From Caldilineaceae bacterium (GTDB taxonomy: Bacteria; Chloroflexota; Anaerolineae; Caldilineales; Caldilineaceae): a stretch of 64,000 nt of DNA. The notes under the pieces were generated by a model, which searched no databases, was not told the origin of the DNA, and saw nothing but the letters and a program-made list of their open reading frames with translations. Where the stretch lies: assembly GCA_019637645.1 (NCBI GenBank), contig JAHBVH010000010.1:62001-126000 (forward strand), in the 5' to 3' direction. A program made the position numbers and the translations under genes. Of the stretch, positions 16,327 to 25,070 are shown one piece after another (the stretch's first letter is position 1; each line of letters begins with the position of its first letter).

Positions 16327-19203
16327 CTACTTGGCTACCAGGGGCAAGTACAGGCGCGGTCCAGCGGGGATGACAACGACGCCTTGGCCCGTTACGGCAA
16401 AATCGGTGAAATGATTAGCGACCACGGTAATCACTTTGTTGACCGTATCGACCCCACAACCGGCACAAGGTAACATGGCCGTCCATGCTGTGCCATTCCA
16501 GAAGAGCAGGTTGAGCGTTGTCGGGTCTGCGATCCCAAGCTCAGTGAGCTGTGCATCGGTATAGGCCAAACGCACCGTGTAGGGCTTGGCAAAGGTGGTG
16601 ATAGGTTGTCCGTTGAGGGTGCTTGCCGTGGCCCGAAAGCCATAGAGCGCCCGTTGACTATCGGGCAGATCTTGGGGCGCGGGTAGCGTTGCCACGTTGA
16701 CAATGCTCTCTTGCGCCACCGCACCGGCTGGGAAATGTAGCTCAAGCCCATTCGGCCCCTGGACGACGCCCCCCGCGCCCGGTGTGACATTGGCCCCACC
16801 GCCCAATTCACCGCCCCAGTGGGCAAAGCCTGTGGCCGATAATCCACCCGCTTTATCAAAGTCGCCGCCCACATAGATGCCGCTGGGCGCTGCTGCTAAC
16901 GCTGTCACCGCGGTGTAGCGGTCGTTGTACCATTTCACGCCGCCGTCCAAGGCCGACCAGCTGTCGGTGGCGGTGTCCAGTTGGGCCACGAAGTTAACCG
17001 TGCCATTCCCCGCGCTGAGAAACTTACCACCCACATAGAGATCGGTCCCATAGGCTGCGAGTGCGTTCACCTGGGGATCCTCTACCCCACCCAGGCTAGC
17101 ATTCAAGGAAGACCACTGCCCCGCCGCCATCTCCCAGCGGGCTAGATTCGAGGCGGCTAAACCACCGGCTTGATTAAAATGACCGCCCACATAGAGCGTG
17201 TTGCCAATCATCGCCAGCGTATTGGCGTCAATGTTATAGCCACTGTAGCCGCCGTAGCTAACGCCCCGTTGGGCCTGATCGCCTAGCCAGAACCAACGGT
17301 CGGTGCTGCGTTGCCATTCCACAATGTTATGTACCACATGGAAGCTACTGCGATCAGCCGTGTTGGTACCCTGTTGAATCGTCTGAAAATGACCGGCAAT
17401 AAAGACGCTATCGCCACTCACCAGCAGATCATTGACATAGGTGCCTACTTCACTGCCCTGGTCGCCCACTTCAAAGATGCGCATTTTGTTGCCAAAGGGA
17501 TGCCATTGCACGCCATCCCAGTAGGCGACATCTTCGGCGGTTACATTCCCGGCGGCCTTAAACGCACCACCCACATAGAGGAGCCCATCGGCATAGGCTA
17601 CGGCATACACATTGTCGTTAATCCCAGCCCCTAGTGCCGACCATTGGCCGGTAGGACGGTTCCAGCGCGCAACATGATTGGCCGCAATCCCACCGATCTG
17701 GGTAAATTCACCGACCACATAAAGTTCGTTGTCCACAACAACCAGGTCGCGCACCCGCGCATTCGCACCGCCAATATTCACCCAACGGCCATCCTCCCAC
17801 AGGGCGAGGTTGCTCACCCGCATGCCACCGGCGATGGTAAATTCGCCACCGACAAAGACACTCCCATCCGCGGCAACAGCAATGGCATAGGGGGTGGCTG
17901 GGGTATCGCCATACTCATTGCGCAGCAGCCCGGCACCCAGTGCCGACCATTCGTCAGCGTGCCATTGGGCGATGTTGTCCACGCGCAGGTTGCCCCCAAT
18001 GCGGAAGGTGCCGCCGATATAGATCTCTTCTGCTGGCCCAGCAGCCAAGGTAGTGACATAGTCATAGCCATCATCGCTGATGCCAGGCCCGACTTCGGAC
18101 CAACCATGATTTTCCCACTTGGCGAGTAGATCGATATTCTGATTGCCTGCCCCCACAAAGCGGCCACCCACATAGAGGGCGTTCCCGCTGACGGCCAACG
18201 CGTTGACTTGAGCCTCGCTGGCGTACTCTTCGGCCCGCACGCCCACCCCTAACGGGTTCCACTGGCTGTTTTGCCAGACGGCAATATGATTGGCTGCCTT
18301 GCCACCGGCCTTGTTGAACCAGCCACCGGCATACAGATCACCGCTCAGCACTGCCAGCCCTTTGATCACCCCTTTTTCGGTGGTGCCATCAGCTGTCAAC
18401 GTGACGCCCCCATTCAAGGCCGACCACGCGTTGCCGTCCCATTGGGCAATCGAGTTGGCGGTCGCTTCGCCGGCCAGTTCAAATTTGCCACCCGCATAGA
18501 GGTTGACCCCATCGGTCGCCAATGCATAGACAGTGGCATTCGCGACAAAATTTTCATCCCAATCCAGCTCACCCATGCCACGACCGAGCGCCGACCATGT
18601 GGTGCCATCCCAGGCCGCGATGTTATTCGCTGCCACCCCATCGACGCTTACAAAGTCGCCGCCGATATAGAGTTTGTTATCGTGCAGGAGCATGGCATAG
18701 ACGCGGCCCGGTTGGCCGGAACCAAAGTAGTCATCGACTACCCCTGTGCCATCGCCCACCGCCGACCAAGCTGTCCCATCCCAACGCGCAATCCCGATGG
18801 CGTCTACACTGCCAGCCACTCTAAAATCACCAGCTACGTAGACATCGGTGCCATCAATGGCAATAGCATAAACATCCCCAGCGATGCCATCGCCCAAGGG
18901 CCACCAAGCGGTGCCATCCCAATGGGCAATGTGTTGCGCAGCCATGCCCCCTGCCTTGGTAAAGCGGCCACCGATGTAAAGATCGCCGTTGGGCGCAACC
19001 GCGCTGGCGGTCACTTCGCCTTCTACCCCGGCCATGCCAAAGCGGGGATCCCAAGCGTCCGCCGTCGTGGGCGCAGCGGGTGCTGCCAATAATAACCGTG
19101 GGGAACCAACGCTGGTGCTCATGACGACGGCGATCAGCGCGCCGAGGAGCCAAAGACGATAGCCGACAAGCGGCTGCTTTTTGTATCTATTTTTCTTTTG
19201 CAT
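16327..19203 (-). CDS. Large secreted repeat protein (Rax2/delta-60-like blades)
   Basis: About 958 residues. An N-terminal signal anchor (around 20–45, LWLLGALIAVVMSTSV) is followed by roughly 15 repeats of about 45–55 residues with the pattern L-Y-V/I-G-G-x-F-x-x-A-G-x...I-A-x-W-D/N-G-x-x-W-x-x-L-G-x-G. This is the beta-propeller-type repeat of Rax2 and related bacterial proteins. A C-terminal beta domain follows (PAGAVAQESIVN, ZU5-like), and the end is RLYLPLVAK, a C-terminal YLPLV motif common in secreted Chloroflexota proteins. Start chosen at 19203 because AAGGA precedes it. Probably extracellular; ligand unknown. Confidence 0.85.
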   Translation of the reverse strand: MQKKNRYKKQPLVGYRLWLLGALIAVVMSTSVGSPRLLLAAPAAPTTADAWDPRFGMAGVEGEVTASAVAPNGDLYIGGRFTKAGGMAAQHIAHWDGTAWWPLGDGIAGDVYAIAIDGTDVYVAGDFRVAGSVDAIGIARWDGTAWSAVGDGTGVVDDYFGSGQPGRVYAMLLHDNKLYIGGDFVSVDGVAANNIAAWDGTTWSALGRGMGELDWDENFVANATVYALATDGVNLYAGGKFELAGEATANSIAQWDGNAWSALNGGVTLTADGTTEKGVIKGLAVLSGDLYAGGWFNKAGGKAANHIAVWQNSQWNPLGVGVRAEEYASEAQVNALAVSGNALYVGGRFVGAGNQNIDLLAKWENHGWSEVGPGISDDGYDYVTTLAAGPAEEIYIGGTFRIGGNLRVDNIAQWHADEWSALGAGLLRNEYGDTPATPYAIAVAADGSVFVGGEFTIAGGMRVSNLALWEDGRWVNIGGANARVRDLVVVDNELYVVGEFTQIGGIAANHVARWNRPTGQWSALGAGINDNVYAVAYADGLLYVGGAFKAAGNVTAEDVAYWDGVQWHPFGNKMRIFEVGDQGSEVGTYVNDLLVSGDSVFIAGHFQTIQQGTNTADRSSFHVVHNIVEWQRSTDRWFWLGDQAQRGVSYGGYSGYNIDANTLAMIGNTLYVGGHFNQAGGLAASNLARWEMAAGQWSSLNASLGGVEDPQVNALAAYGTDLYVGGKFLSAGNGTVNFVAQLDTATDSWSALDGGVKWYNDRYTAVTALAAAPSGIYVGGDFDKAGGLSATGFAHWGGELGGGANVTPGAGGVVQGPNGLELHFPAGAVAQESIVNVATLPAPQDLPDSQRALYGFRATASTLNGQPITTFAKPYTVRLAYTDAQLTELGIADPTTLNLLFWNGTAWTAMLPCAGCGVDTVNKVITVVANHFTDFAVTGQGVVVIPAGPRLYLPLVAK

Positions 19204-19799
19204 AATGGTCCTTATCGGTCTCACGGGACTTGTCCTCTTCCTACTTTGATCGTATCCATCTACAACTTATGCCTTTTCCAAGCAGACTATTGTTACTCAG
19301 CGTGCTGTCATCGACTGACGGACGCTGGAGGCCAGCTGCTTGTGGGGATAGCAATATTTCACCATAGGCGCGTCTGCTGCAACAGCAACCAACTGTTACA
19401 AAAACCTTTACAAGAAAGGTTACTAGGTCAACTTTGTGGGGCTAATAAGCAGAGGAGCGCAAGGAAGCGGCCAAAGTGGTGAGCCTAGGCCCTAGAAGTT
19501 ATTGGCTGGGTGGGATGACACGAAAAGGTTCTTTTGACGCGCCATGTGCACTGCTCTGGTCCAACTCCGCAATGCCTAAACTGATCAGGAATTAAGACAA
19601 AAAGATGATACAAAAAGTAGCCGCTTTATCGTAAAATGTAGGCAATTATAAATATCGTAAGTTACGCAGTTGGTCGATACAGCTAGAGCGCTAACAGATT
19701 TTGCAAACCTGTGCGGTCTTGTCCAAGTGCGGAACGCCTATATTGTTATGATTTTATTGATGGATCATAAGTAGAAGCGGCACGCTTTAGGAGAACCGA
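19204..19799. other. Divergent intergenic region with repeat element
   Basis: About 600 bp between the secreted protein and the histidine kinase, with no supported gene. The 19381–19430 element is described separately. A/T-rich DNA at 19590–19660 (GTAAAATG near 19631) is a likely kinase promoter. AAGTTACGCAGTTGGT at 19657 resembles AAGTTACGCAGTCGGT at 38274. Around 19690–19720, ACAGATTTTGCAAACCTGT looks like a decayed copy of the GACCTGACAGG palindrome. Confidence 0.5.
19381..19430. repeat. Intergenic element copy A with 12-bp-spaced TTACA words
   Basis: Begins AACAGCAACCA and then has TTACA, TTACA, TTAC at exact 12-bp steps. Similarity to the copy at 24883 extends about 40 bp upstream (TATTTCACCA at 19358). 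Located 180–230 bp upstream of the secreted repeat protein on its strand. May be a direct-repeat regulator site or a dispersed repeat. Confidence 0.5.
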
Positions 19800-22700
19800 G
19801 TGTTGCAAATAAGCCAAGAAGATCTTTTTCGCAATATTTTGGAAAACAGTCAAGATCTTATCTATGCCATTGGCTATGACGGTGTGATTTTATATGCTGC
19901 GCCCAGTTGGCGAGATCTTCTTGGGTATGATAGCAGTGAAGTGACCCACCAAGCCATTACCACCTTTATCCACCCTGCTGATCAGGAAATAGCCATAAGC
20001 GCGCTAGCGAACCTGCGCAAAAGTGGCGTAAAACGGCATAGCTGCCAACTCCAGTTTTTTCATAAAAATGGGTCGGTCAAATGGTTCGATATTACCAGCA
20101 CATTGGTGAAAGATGTCCAAGGCGACGTCCACTATGTGGTCAATAGTGGTCATGATATTACTGACCATAAACAGACTGTCAAGGAAGCGCACGGCATCGC
20201 TGAATTTTTTACTGCGATCATTGATGCCCTGCCCGATCCAATTTGGATTAAGGATGAACAGCATCGAATCCTGAATGTCAATCGCGCCTACTGTGCTCTC
20301 ATGGGGCTCTCTACCGCTGAAATTCTCCGCGAACAGCTTATACCGACAGCCGAGCTTGAGTCCCTATGGCAACAAGAGAACGTCATCCTCACCAGCGGCC
20401 AAGCGGTTGAAAATGAGGAAACGCTTACAACCGCCGAGGGCATTCCGCATACGGTGATTACAAAAAAAATCGCTCATCGCCTAACCACCGGGAAAAAGAT
20501 TCTGGTTGGCACCATCCGCGATATTACAGAGCGTAAACAAATGGAGGTACAGCTAGAGCAGAAGGAAGCGCTCATGCGTCATCTCCTGGATGCAATTCCT
20601 GATATCATTTTTTATAAAGATCGGAATGGGGCTTATTTAGGGTGTAATAAAGCCTTTGAAAAAACCATCGGTCTCCCTGAACGTGAACTCATTGGCAAAA
20701 CGACTGCCGAACTCTTCCCCAACGATAAGGTGCAAGAGTATCAAGCGCAAGATAATCTAGTCCTGCGCCAGCGAAAGCTTATTAACGTCGAACAAGCGAT
20801 CTTGGCCTATGATGGTCGCCATGTTTTGTTAGATACGCTGCTGACACCTTTCTATGCCCCAAGTGGTGAACTTTTGGGGCTGCTTGGGATTTGCCGCGAT
20901 ATTACGGAACGGAAGGAGGCTGAGAATGAGCTGCGTACAGCCAAAGAAGCCGCCGAGACCGCCAACCAGACCAAGAGTGCTTTCCTTTCCACCATGACCC
21001 ATGAGTTGCGCACGCCCATGAATGGCGTGCTTGGGCTCACCAATCTATTGTTAGACACGGATCTCAATACCGAGCAACTTGATCTGGTCAACACCATTCG
21101 TTCGAGCGGCGACACCCTGATGAATCTGATCAACGAGATTCTGGATTTCTCCAAAATCGAGGCGAATAAGCTGGAGCTTGAGCAAAGTAACTTTGACCTC
21201 CGTCGCTGCATTGAAGAGACCCTCGACCTCGTTGCTTCGCAGGCGGCTGCCAAAGGTCTTGATCTCGCCTATCTGGTTGATAATGAGGTGCCAACCCAAA
21301 TTTGCCAGGATGTCGCGCGCTTCCGCCAGATTTTGATCAATCTCCTGAGCAACGCGGTGAAATTTACCGACCAGGGTGAAGTCATGGTCCTCGCGAACAT
21401 TCAGCAACAAACCGAAAGCCATTGGGAACTGCACGTTGCCGTCCAAGACACGGGGATTGGTATCCCCGCGGAACGCTTTGATCGCCTCTTTCACTCCTTT
21501 AGCCAAGTGGATGCCTCCACCAATCGGCGCTTTGGCGGCACAGGGTTGGGGCTCGCCATTAGTCAACGTCTTGCCGAGCTTATGGGCGGGCACATGTGGG
21601 TAGAAAGCGCAGTGGGCAACGGTTCGACCTTCCACTTTACCATCCAAGCGCGCAAGACCAGCCCCAGCCCAGCCGCACGTCATTATGATGAACTCATTGA
21701 CACCGATCTGCTCAACCTGCGCAACCGCCGGATTCTGGTCATTGAAGATAGCGAGGCAATCCGCCGCTTCTTAACGCAGTTGTTAGCCAGTTGGGAGGTT
21801 AATGCCCGTTTTCCCAAACAATTTGACGAAGCGCGCCTGATCTGGCAAGTGGAACAATGTGACGCTTTGATCATCGATGCAAACTTGACGGCCCTCAACA
21901 CATTACAAGTCGTGGAACGGCTGCATCAACAGCGCCCCAACTTACCCATTGTGTTGCTGACCCAACTGGGCGAGCGTCTGCCCGATGATCAGAGACGTTC
22001 CCATCTCGCCACGGTCTCCAAGCCGATCCATTCCTCCCAACTCCATGACGCATTGGTCACCGTCCTCAGCAACCAAACGGTAACCACGCCCAAGCCTGTG
22101 CGTAGCTCCACCATGGACGGGGAAATGGGGCAGCGCCATCCACTCAAAATTTTGTTGGCCGAAGATAATCGCGTGAATCAAAAAGTGGCGACCGGCCTGC
22201 TTGCCAAACATGGCTACCGCGCCGATGTCGTTGCCAATGGGGTCGAAGCGCTGGAAGCGCTCAAGCGACAACCCTATGATCTGATTTTGATGGATGTCAA
22301 TATGCCCGAGATGGATGGCTTGACGGCGACACGTACCATCCGTGCCACCTTGCCAGCACAAGACCAGCCCCATATTATTGCGCTGACGGCCAATGCCATG
22401 AATGACGACTACAAACGCTGTCTAAACGCCGGTATGAACGACTATATCAGTAAGCCTATTCGTGTGGCAGACCTGATCGCCGCGCTCTACCGAGTACAGC
22501 CCCACACCGCCGCGGGAAGCGCATTCCCTGCCGCCATAGCCGACAGTGCCAGCCTCTCCTCCACCGATGCCGACGATGCGGTGGTCGATCCAACCGTGCT
22601 TGCCGAAGTGTCAGCGATGATGGCGGAAGATGGCCAAGCAATGATCCAAGATCTGATCCGCCTCTTCTTAGAGAATAGCCCCATTCTCTTACAGCAGCTA

Positions 22701-22952
22701 CGCACCGGCATGCGGGATGGCAACGCCGCCATGGTCTTTCGTGCCGTCCACACGCTCCGATCACCAGCCGGTCAAATGGGGGCGCATCGATTGGCGCGGC
22801 TTTGTCAAGAAGTCGAAATGGCAAGTGAACTGGGCGATCTCAACGATTGTGGCCCCACGGTAGATCAGATCTTTGCCGAATACGAACGCGTACGTCAGTA
22901 TTTTATGACAATGCCCAGCAATATCGGTATAATGGCAGCCAGCCCCTCCTGA
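19800..22952 (+). CDS. Hybrid sensor histidine kinase: PAS x3, HisKA, HATPase, REC x2, Hpt
   Basis: 1050 residues, cytoplasmic, no membrane helix. Three PAS domains (about 5–125, 133–250, 254–380), each ending in a DITDHK or DITERK motif. The H-box FLSTMTHELRTPMNG has the phospho-accepting H401. The HATPase domain shows NLLSNAVKFT, DTGIGIP and GTGLGLAIS. REC1 (about 640–760) is divergent; REC2 has LILMDVNMPEMDG with D832. The C-terminal Hpt has H984 in VHTLRSPAGQMGA. GTG start with AGGAGA 6 nt upstream. It senses an unknown intracellular signal and can run an internal His-Asp-His-Asp relay; no cognate DNA-binding regulator is adjacent. Confidence 0.95.
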   Translation: MLQISQEDLFRNILENSQDLIYAIGYDGVILYAAPSWRDLLGYDSSEVTHQAITTFIHPADQEIAISALANLRKSGVKRHSCQLQFFHKNGSVKWFDITSTLVKDVQGDVHYVVNSGHDITDHKQTVKEAHGIAEFFTAIIDALPDPIWIKDEQHRILNVNRAYCALMGLSTAEILREQLIPTAELESLWQQENVILTSGQAVENEETLTTAEGIPHTVITKKIAHRLTTGKKILVGTIRDITERKQMEVQLEQKEALMRHLLDAIPDIIFYKDRNGAYLGCNKAFEKTIGLPERELIGKTTAELFPNDKVQEYQAQDNLVLRQRKLINVEQAILAYDGRHVLLDTLLTPFYAPSGELLGLLGICRDITERKEAENELRTAKEAAETANQTKSAFLSTMTHELRTPMNGVLGLTNLLLDTDLNTEQLDLVNTIRSSGDTLMNLINEILDFSKIEANKLELEQSNFDLRRCIEETLDLVASQAAAKGLDLAYLVDNEVPTQICQDVARFRQILINLLSNAVKFTDQGEVMVLANIQQQTESHWELHVAVQDTGIGIPAERFDRLFHSFSQVDASTNRRFGGTGLGLAISQRLAELMGGHMWVESAVGNGSTFHFTIQARKTSPSPAARHYDELIDTDLLNLRNRRILVIEDSEAIRRFLTQLLASWEVNARFPKQFDEARLIWQVEQCDALIIDANLTALNTLQVVERLHQQRPNLPIVLLTQLGERLPDDQRRSHLATVSKPIHSSQLHDALVTVLSNQTVTTPKPVRSSTMDGEMGQRHPLKILLAEDNRVNQKVATGLLAKHGYRADVVANGVEALEALKRQPYDLILMDVNMPEMDGLTATRTIRATLPAQDQPHIIALTANAMNDDYKRCLNAGMNDYISKPIRVADLIAALYRVQPHTAAGSAFPAAIADSASLSSTDADDAVVDPTVLAEVSAMMAEDGQAMIQDLIRLFLENSPILLQQLRTGMRDGNAAMVFRAVHTLRSPAGQMGAHRLARLCQEVEMASELGDLNDCGPTVDQIFAEYERVRQYFMTMPSNIGIMAASPS

Positions 22953-23019
22953 GCTTGTCCCGTCCCCCTGGCTCACTACCCCTGGCTCACTCCCCTGAGT
23001 TACTGTTGGAGGCATTTGC

Positions 23020-23583
23020 GTGGTTGCCCTGAAAAAGCCAACCCAAGCCGACTTGTTGGCGGCTGTCAATCAAACCATTCCTGATATCATTGCCCCCCAT
23101 CTACAGATCCTTTTCTGTGGGATCAACCCAGGACTCTATTCGGGCTATACCGGCCATCACTTCGCCCGCCCTGGCAATCGCTTCTGGCCGACCTTATATG
23201 CCGCTGGTTTTACCGAGCGGCAACTCAAACCGGCGGAACAAACCACCCTGCCCGCGCGTGGCTATGGTATCACCAACCTGGTGGAGCGGGCCACGGCCAC
23301 CGCTGCGGAACTAACACCCGCCGAGTTGCTGGCCGGAGGCCAACGGCTGCGCGCCAAGATCGAACACTACCAACCGGCTATGGTTGCTGTGCTCGGCGTC
23401 ACAGCCTATCGGGCCGCCTTTCAGCAGCCCAAAGCGCAGATGGGCGAGCAGCCCACAGGGATTGGTCCAGCCCGGCTCTGGATCTTGCCCAACCCCAGTG
23501 GCCTGAACGCGCACTACACGTTGGCCGATCTCGCCCGTGTCTTTCGTGAGCTGCGGCTGTCGGTTGAAAGTCGCGCCGCCTAA
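23020..23583 (+). CDS. mug: G:T/U mismatch-specific uracil/thymine DNA glycosylase
   Basis: 187 residues. The family 2 (MUG/TDG) UDG motif is ILFCGINPGLYSG, with the catalytic-region Asn, followed by FARPGNRFW. The second motif is LPNPSGLN. It removes uracil or ethenocytosine opposite guanine in base excision repair. Start is GTG with GGAGG 7–11 nt upstream. It lies 67 bp after the hybrid kinase on the same strand; the gap holds a short direct repeat CCCTGGCTCACT. High confidence for family; symbol by homology. Confidence 0.92.
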   Translation: MVALKKPTQADLLAAVNQTIPDIIAPHLQILFCGINPGLYSGYTGHHFARPGNRFWPTLYAAGFTERQLKPAEQTTLPARGYGITNLVERATATAAELTPAELLAGGQRLRAKIEHYQPAMVAVLGVTAYRAAFQQPKAQMGEQPTGIGPARLWILPNPSGLNAHYTLADLARVFRELRLSVESRAA

Positions 23584-23597
23584 ACCTGTCAGGTTTT
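23583..23597. terminator. Half copy of the GACCTGACAGG palindrome with T-run
   Basis: AAACCTG, one base, CAGGTTT, then further T residues directly after the glycosylase stop. Short intrinsic-terminator form between convergent genes; core identical to part of the palindromes at 11622 and 45158. Confidence 0.45.
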
Positions 23598-23625
23598 TTG
23601 ACCCCCCAGCGGGCAAACCGCCGCC

Positions 23626-24735
23626 TTATTCAGGCAGAAAAGTTAACTCCATATAGTGCGCTAAGGGAATCAAAACCAGCTTAGGCGCTGTGTTACGGTC
23701 AAAAAACTGCCAGGTATAGGCGTTGATGGGGTCCAACCACGCTGCTTGATGGGGCGCTTCCGGCTGACACTCATTCTCAACGCGCACCATGCCGTTCGTG
23801 GGGGTTGTGGTTAAACGTGAACCAGCCACTTCCAGCGTACCTTCTTGGTAGATCCACCCCGTCAAGGAACAGCCCGCATTGTCTTGCCCATAGCCAAACT
23901 CACCAAACTGATAGTGACCATCGGATGTAAAGCGAAACCAACTCCCCACCCCAGGCTCTGGGGCAAAGGTATTGGTGGTCGTGTCAAAAAAGCCAGTGGC
24001 CGTAATATCGCCCCGTCGCCAGCCGCCGACTAAGGTGGGTTCCATGCCTTGGCGTGCATAGACGGTGGGGGTCGCGCCTTCGCTCAGGCTTAGTTGCTGA
24101 CGACCACCGGCATCGTAGGTGATAGCCCAGGCCAATGTTGTTACCACCGTGGTCTCTTCGGTAATACTCTCCTGTGGCGTCGGACAGATGACCACGGTCC
24201 GCGTCTTGGCAATGTTTTGGTGTAGCGTGATGTTGGTGTCAGTCGCTGTGGCAATGCCCTGCTTATAGACACTTACCTCACTGCGACATTGACCATTTTG
24301 GAGACGCAAAAAGCCGGTATAGGTATACGCACCATCGTCGGCAAAGCTGTACATTTGGCCCAACCCATTGGTGTCCTGCCATTCCCCCGTTTGTGGGTTA
24401 TAAAAATCGTTGAGCGGCGCGTTCCCCACAAACCAACGGCCAACCAGCTCGGCAGGCAATGACACGACCGGGGTGGGTGGTGGCGTTGTCGCTGTTGGCG
24501 GTGCTGTGGCCGTTGGCGTGAACGATGGTGGTGGGGTCTGGGCCGGCGCCGTGCTTGTGGGGGTAGGCGTTGCATGGGCGTTAACCACCAGCGGCAGATA
24601 AATTCCGGTGGTCGCAGGCGTATCGGCATGGACCGTGGCAAAGGCCAACAGGCTCCCCAGCAGGCCCAACCCCAGCAAGGCCATCCCGACTTTGGTCAGC
24701 CAGCGGTGCGGGCTGAAGTGTAAAGGCTGATTCAT
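23626..24735 (-). CDS. Secreted protein with two lipocalin-like repeats
   Basis: 369 residues. Signal peptide or anchor at about 14–37 (TKVGMALLGLGLLGSLLAF), then IYLPLVV, a YLPLV-type motif here near the N-terminus. A Pro/Thr-rich linker (about 53–92) follows. Two related domains come next, starting LVGRWFVGNAPLNDFYNP (about 96) and LVGGWRRGDITATGFFD (about 240), each with a W and a F-D/N-x-T pattern, as in lipocalin-like or META-type beta-barrels. AAAGGAG before the ATG. Function unknown; probably outside the membrane. Divergent from the STAND regulator. Confidence 0.7.
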   Translation of the reverse strand: MNQPLHFSPHRWLTKVGMALLGLGLLGSLLAFATVHADTPATTGIYLPLVVNAHATPTPTSTAPAQTPPPSFTPTATAPPTATTPPPTPVVSLPAELVGRWFVGNAPLNDFYNPQTGEWQDTNGLGQMYSFADDGAYTYTGFLRLQNGQCRSEVSVYKQGIATATDTNITLHQNIAKTRTVVICPTPQESITEETTVVTTLAWAITYDAGGRQQLSLSEGATPTVYARQGMEPTLVGGWRRGDITATGFFDTTTNTFAPEPGVGSWFRFTSDGHYQFGEFGYGQDNAGCSLTGWIYQEGTLEVAGSRLTTTPTNGMVRVENECQPEAPHQAAWLDPINAYTWQFFDRNTAPKLVLIPLAHYMELTFLPE

Positions 24736-24882
24736 ACAAGTGCTCCTTTTTCGTCAGAAAATTCTGATAAGTGGATGCTTCATCGTCGTAGGCGTCAACT
24801 TGTTCCTGCCGAAGCTATTGGCGCAGCTTCTGTGGCGAAACAACTTGAATGGTGCTATTTCACCACAGGGCGACCGCGACAA

Positions 24883-24933
24883 AACAGCAACCAGCCGTTA
24901 CAAACAGGGATACAAAAGGCGTTACAGGCTGAC
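24883..24933. repeat. Intergenic element copy B with 12-bp-spaced TTACA words
   Basis: AACAGCAACCA followed by TTACA, ATACA, TTACA at exact 12-bp steps, with upstream similarity to copy A (TATTTCACCACAGG at 24857). It lies between the divergent secreted-protein and STAND-regulator genes; the 24736–25036 gap otherwise holds nothing supported. Confidence 0.5.
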
Positions 24934-25036
24934 GGGCCAGCACCGCTTTTTACGGCTAGCTGCCAGAACAGGACCCCCCGGCTGCCGATGCGATAACGAA
25001 GTTCGCGATTGCCCTGTATCCTATGCGCTAAGTGCT

Positions 25037-25064
25037 TTGCATCGTTTTGCTCTTTTGCTATACT
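25037..25064 (+). promoter_or_regulatory. Promoter, probably leaderless
   Basis: TTGCAT (25037), 16-bp spacer, TATACT (25059–25064). The expected start of transcription, 6–8 nt further, falls on the ATG at 25071. No ribosome binding site could fit. Confidence 0.6.
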
Positions 25065-25070
25065 GCGATG

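Noticed and set aside
19198..19482. 94-codon frame upstream of the histidine kinase
   Set aside because: Spans the start and leader of the secreted protein on the other strand; Cys-rich, no family, no start signal.
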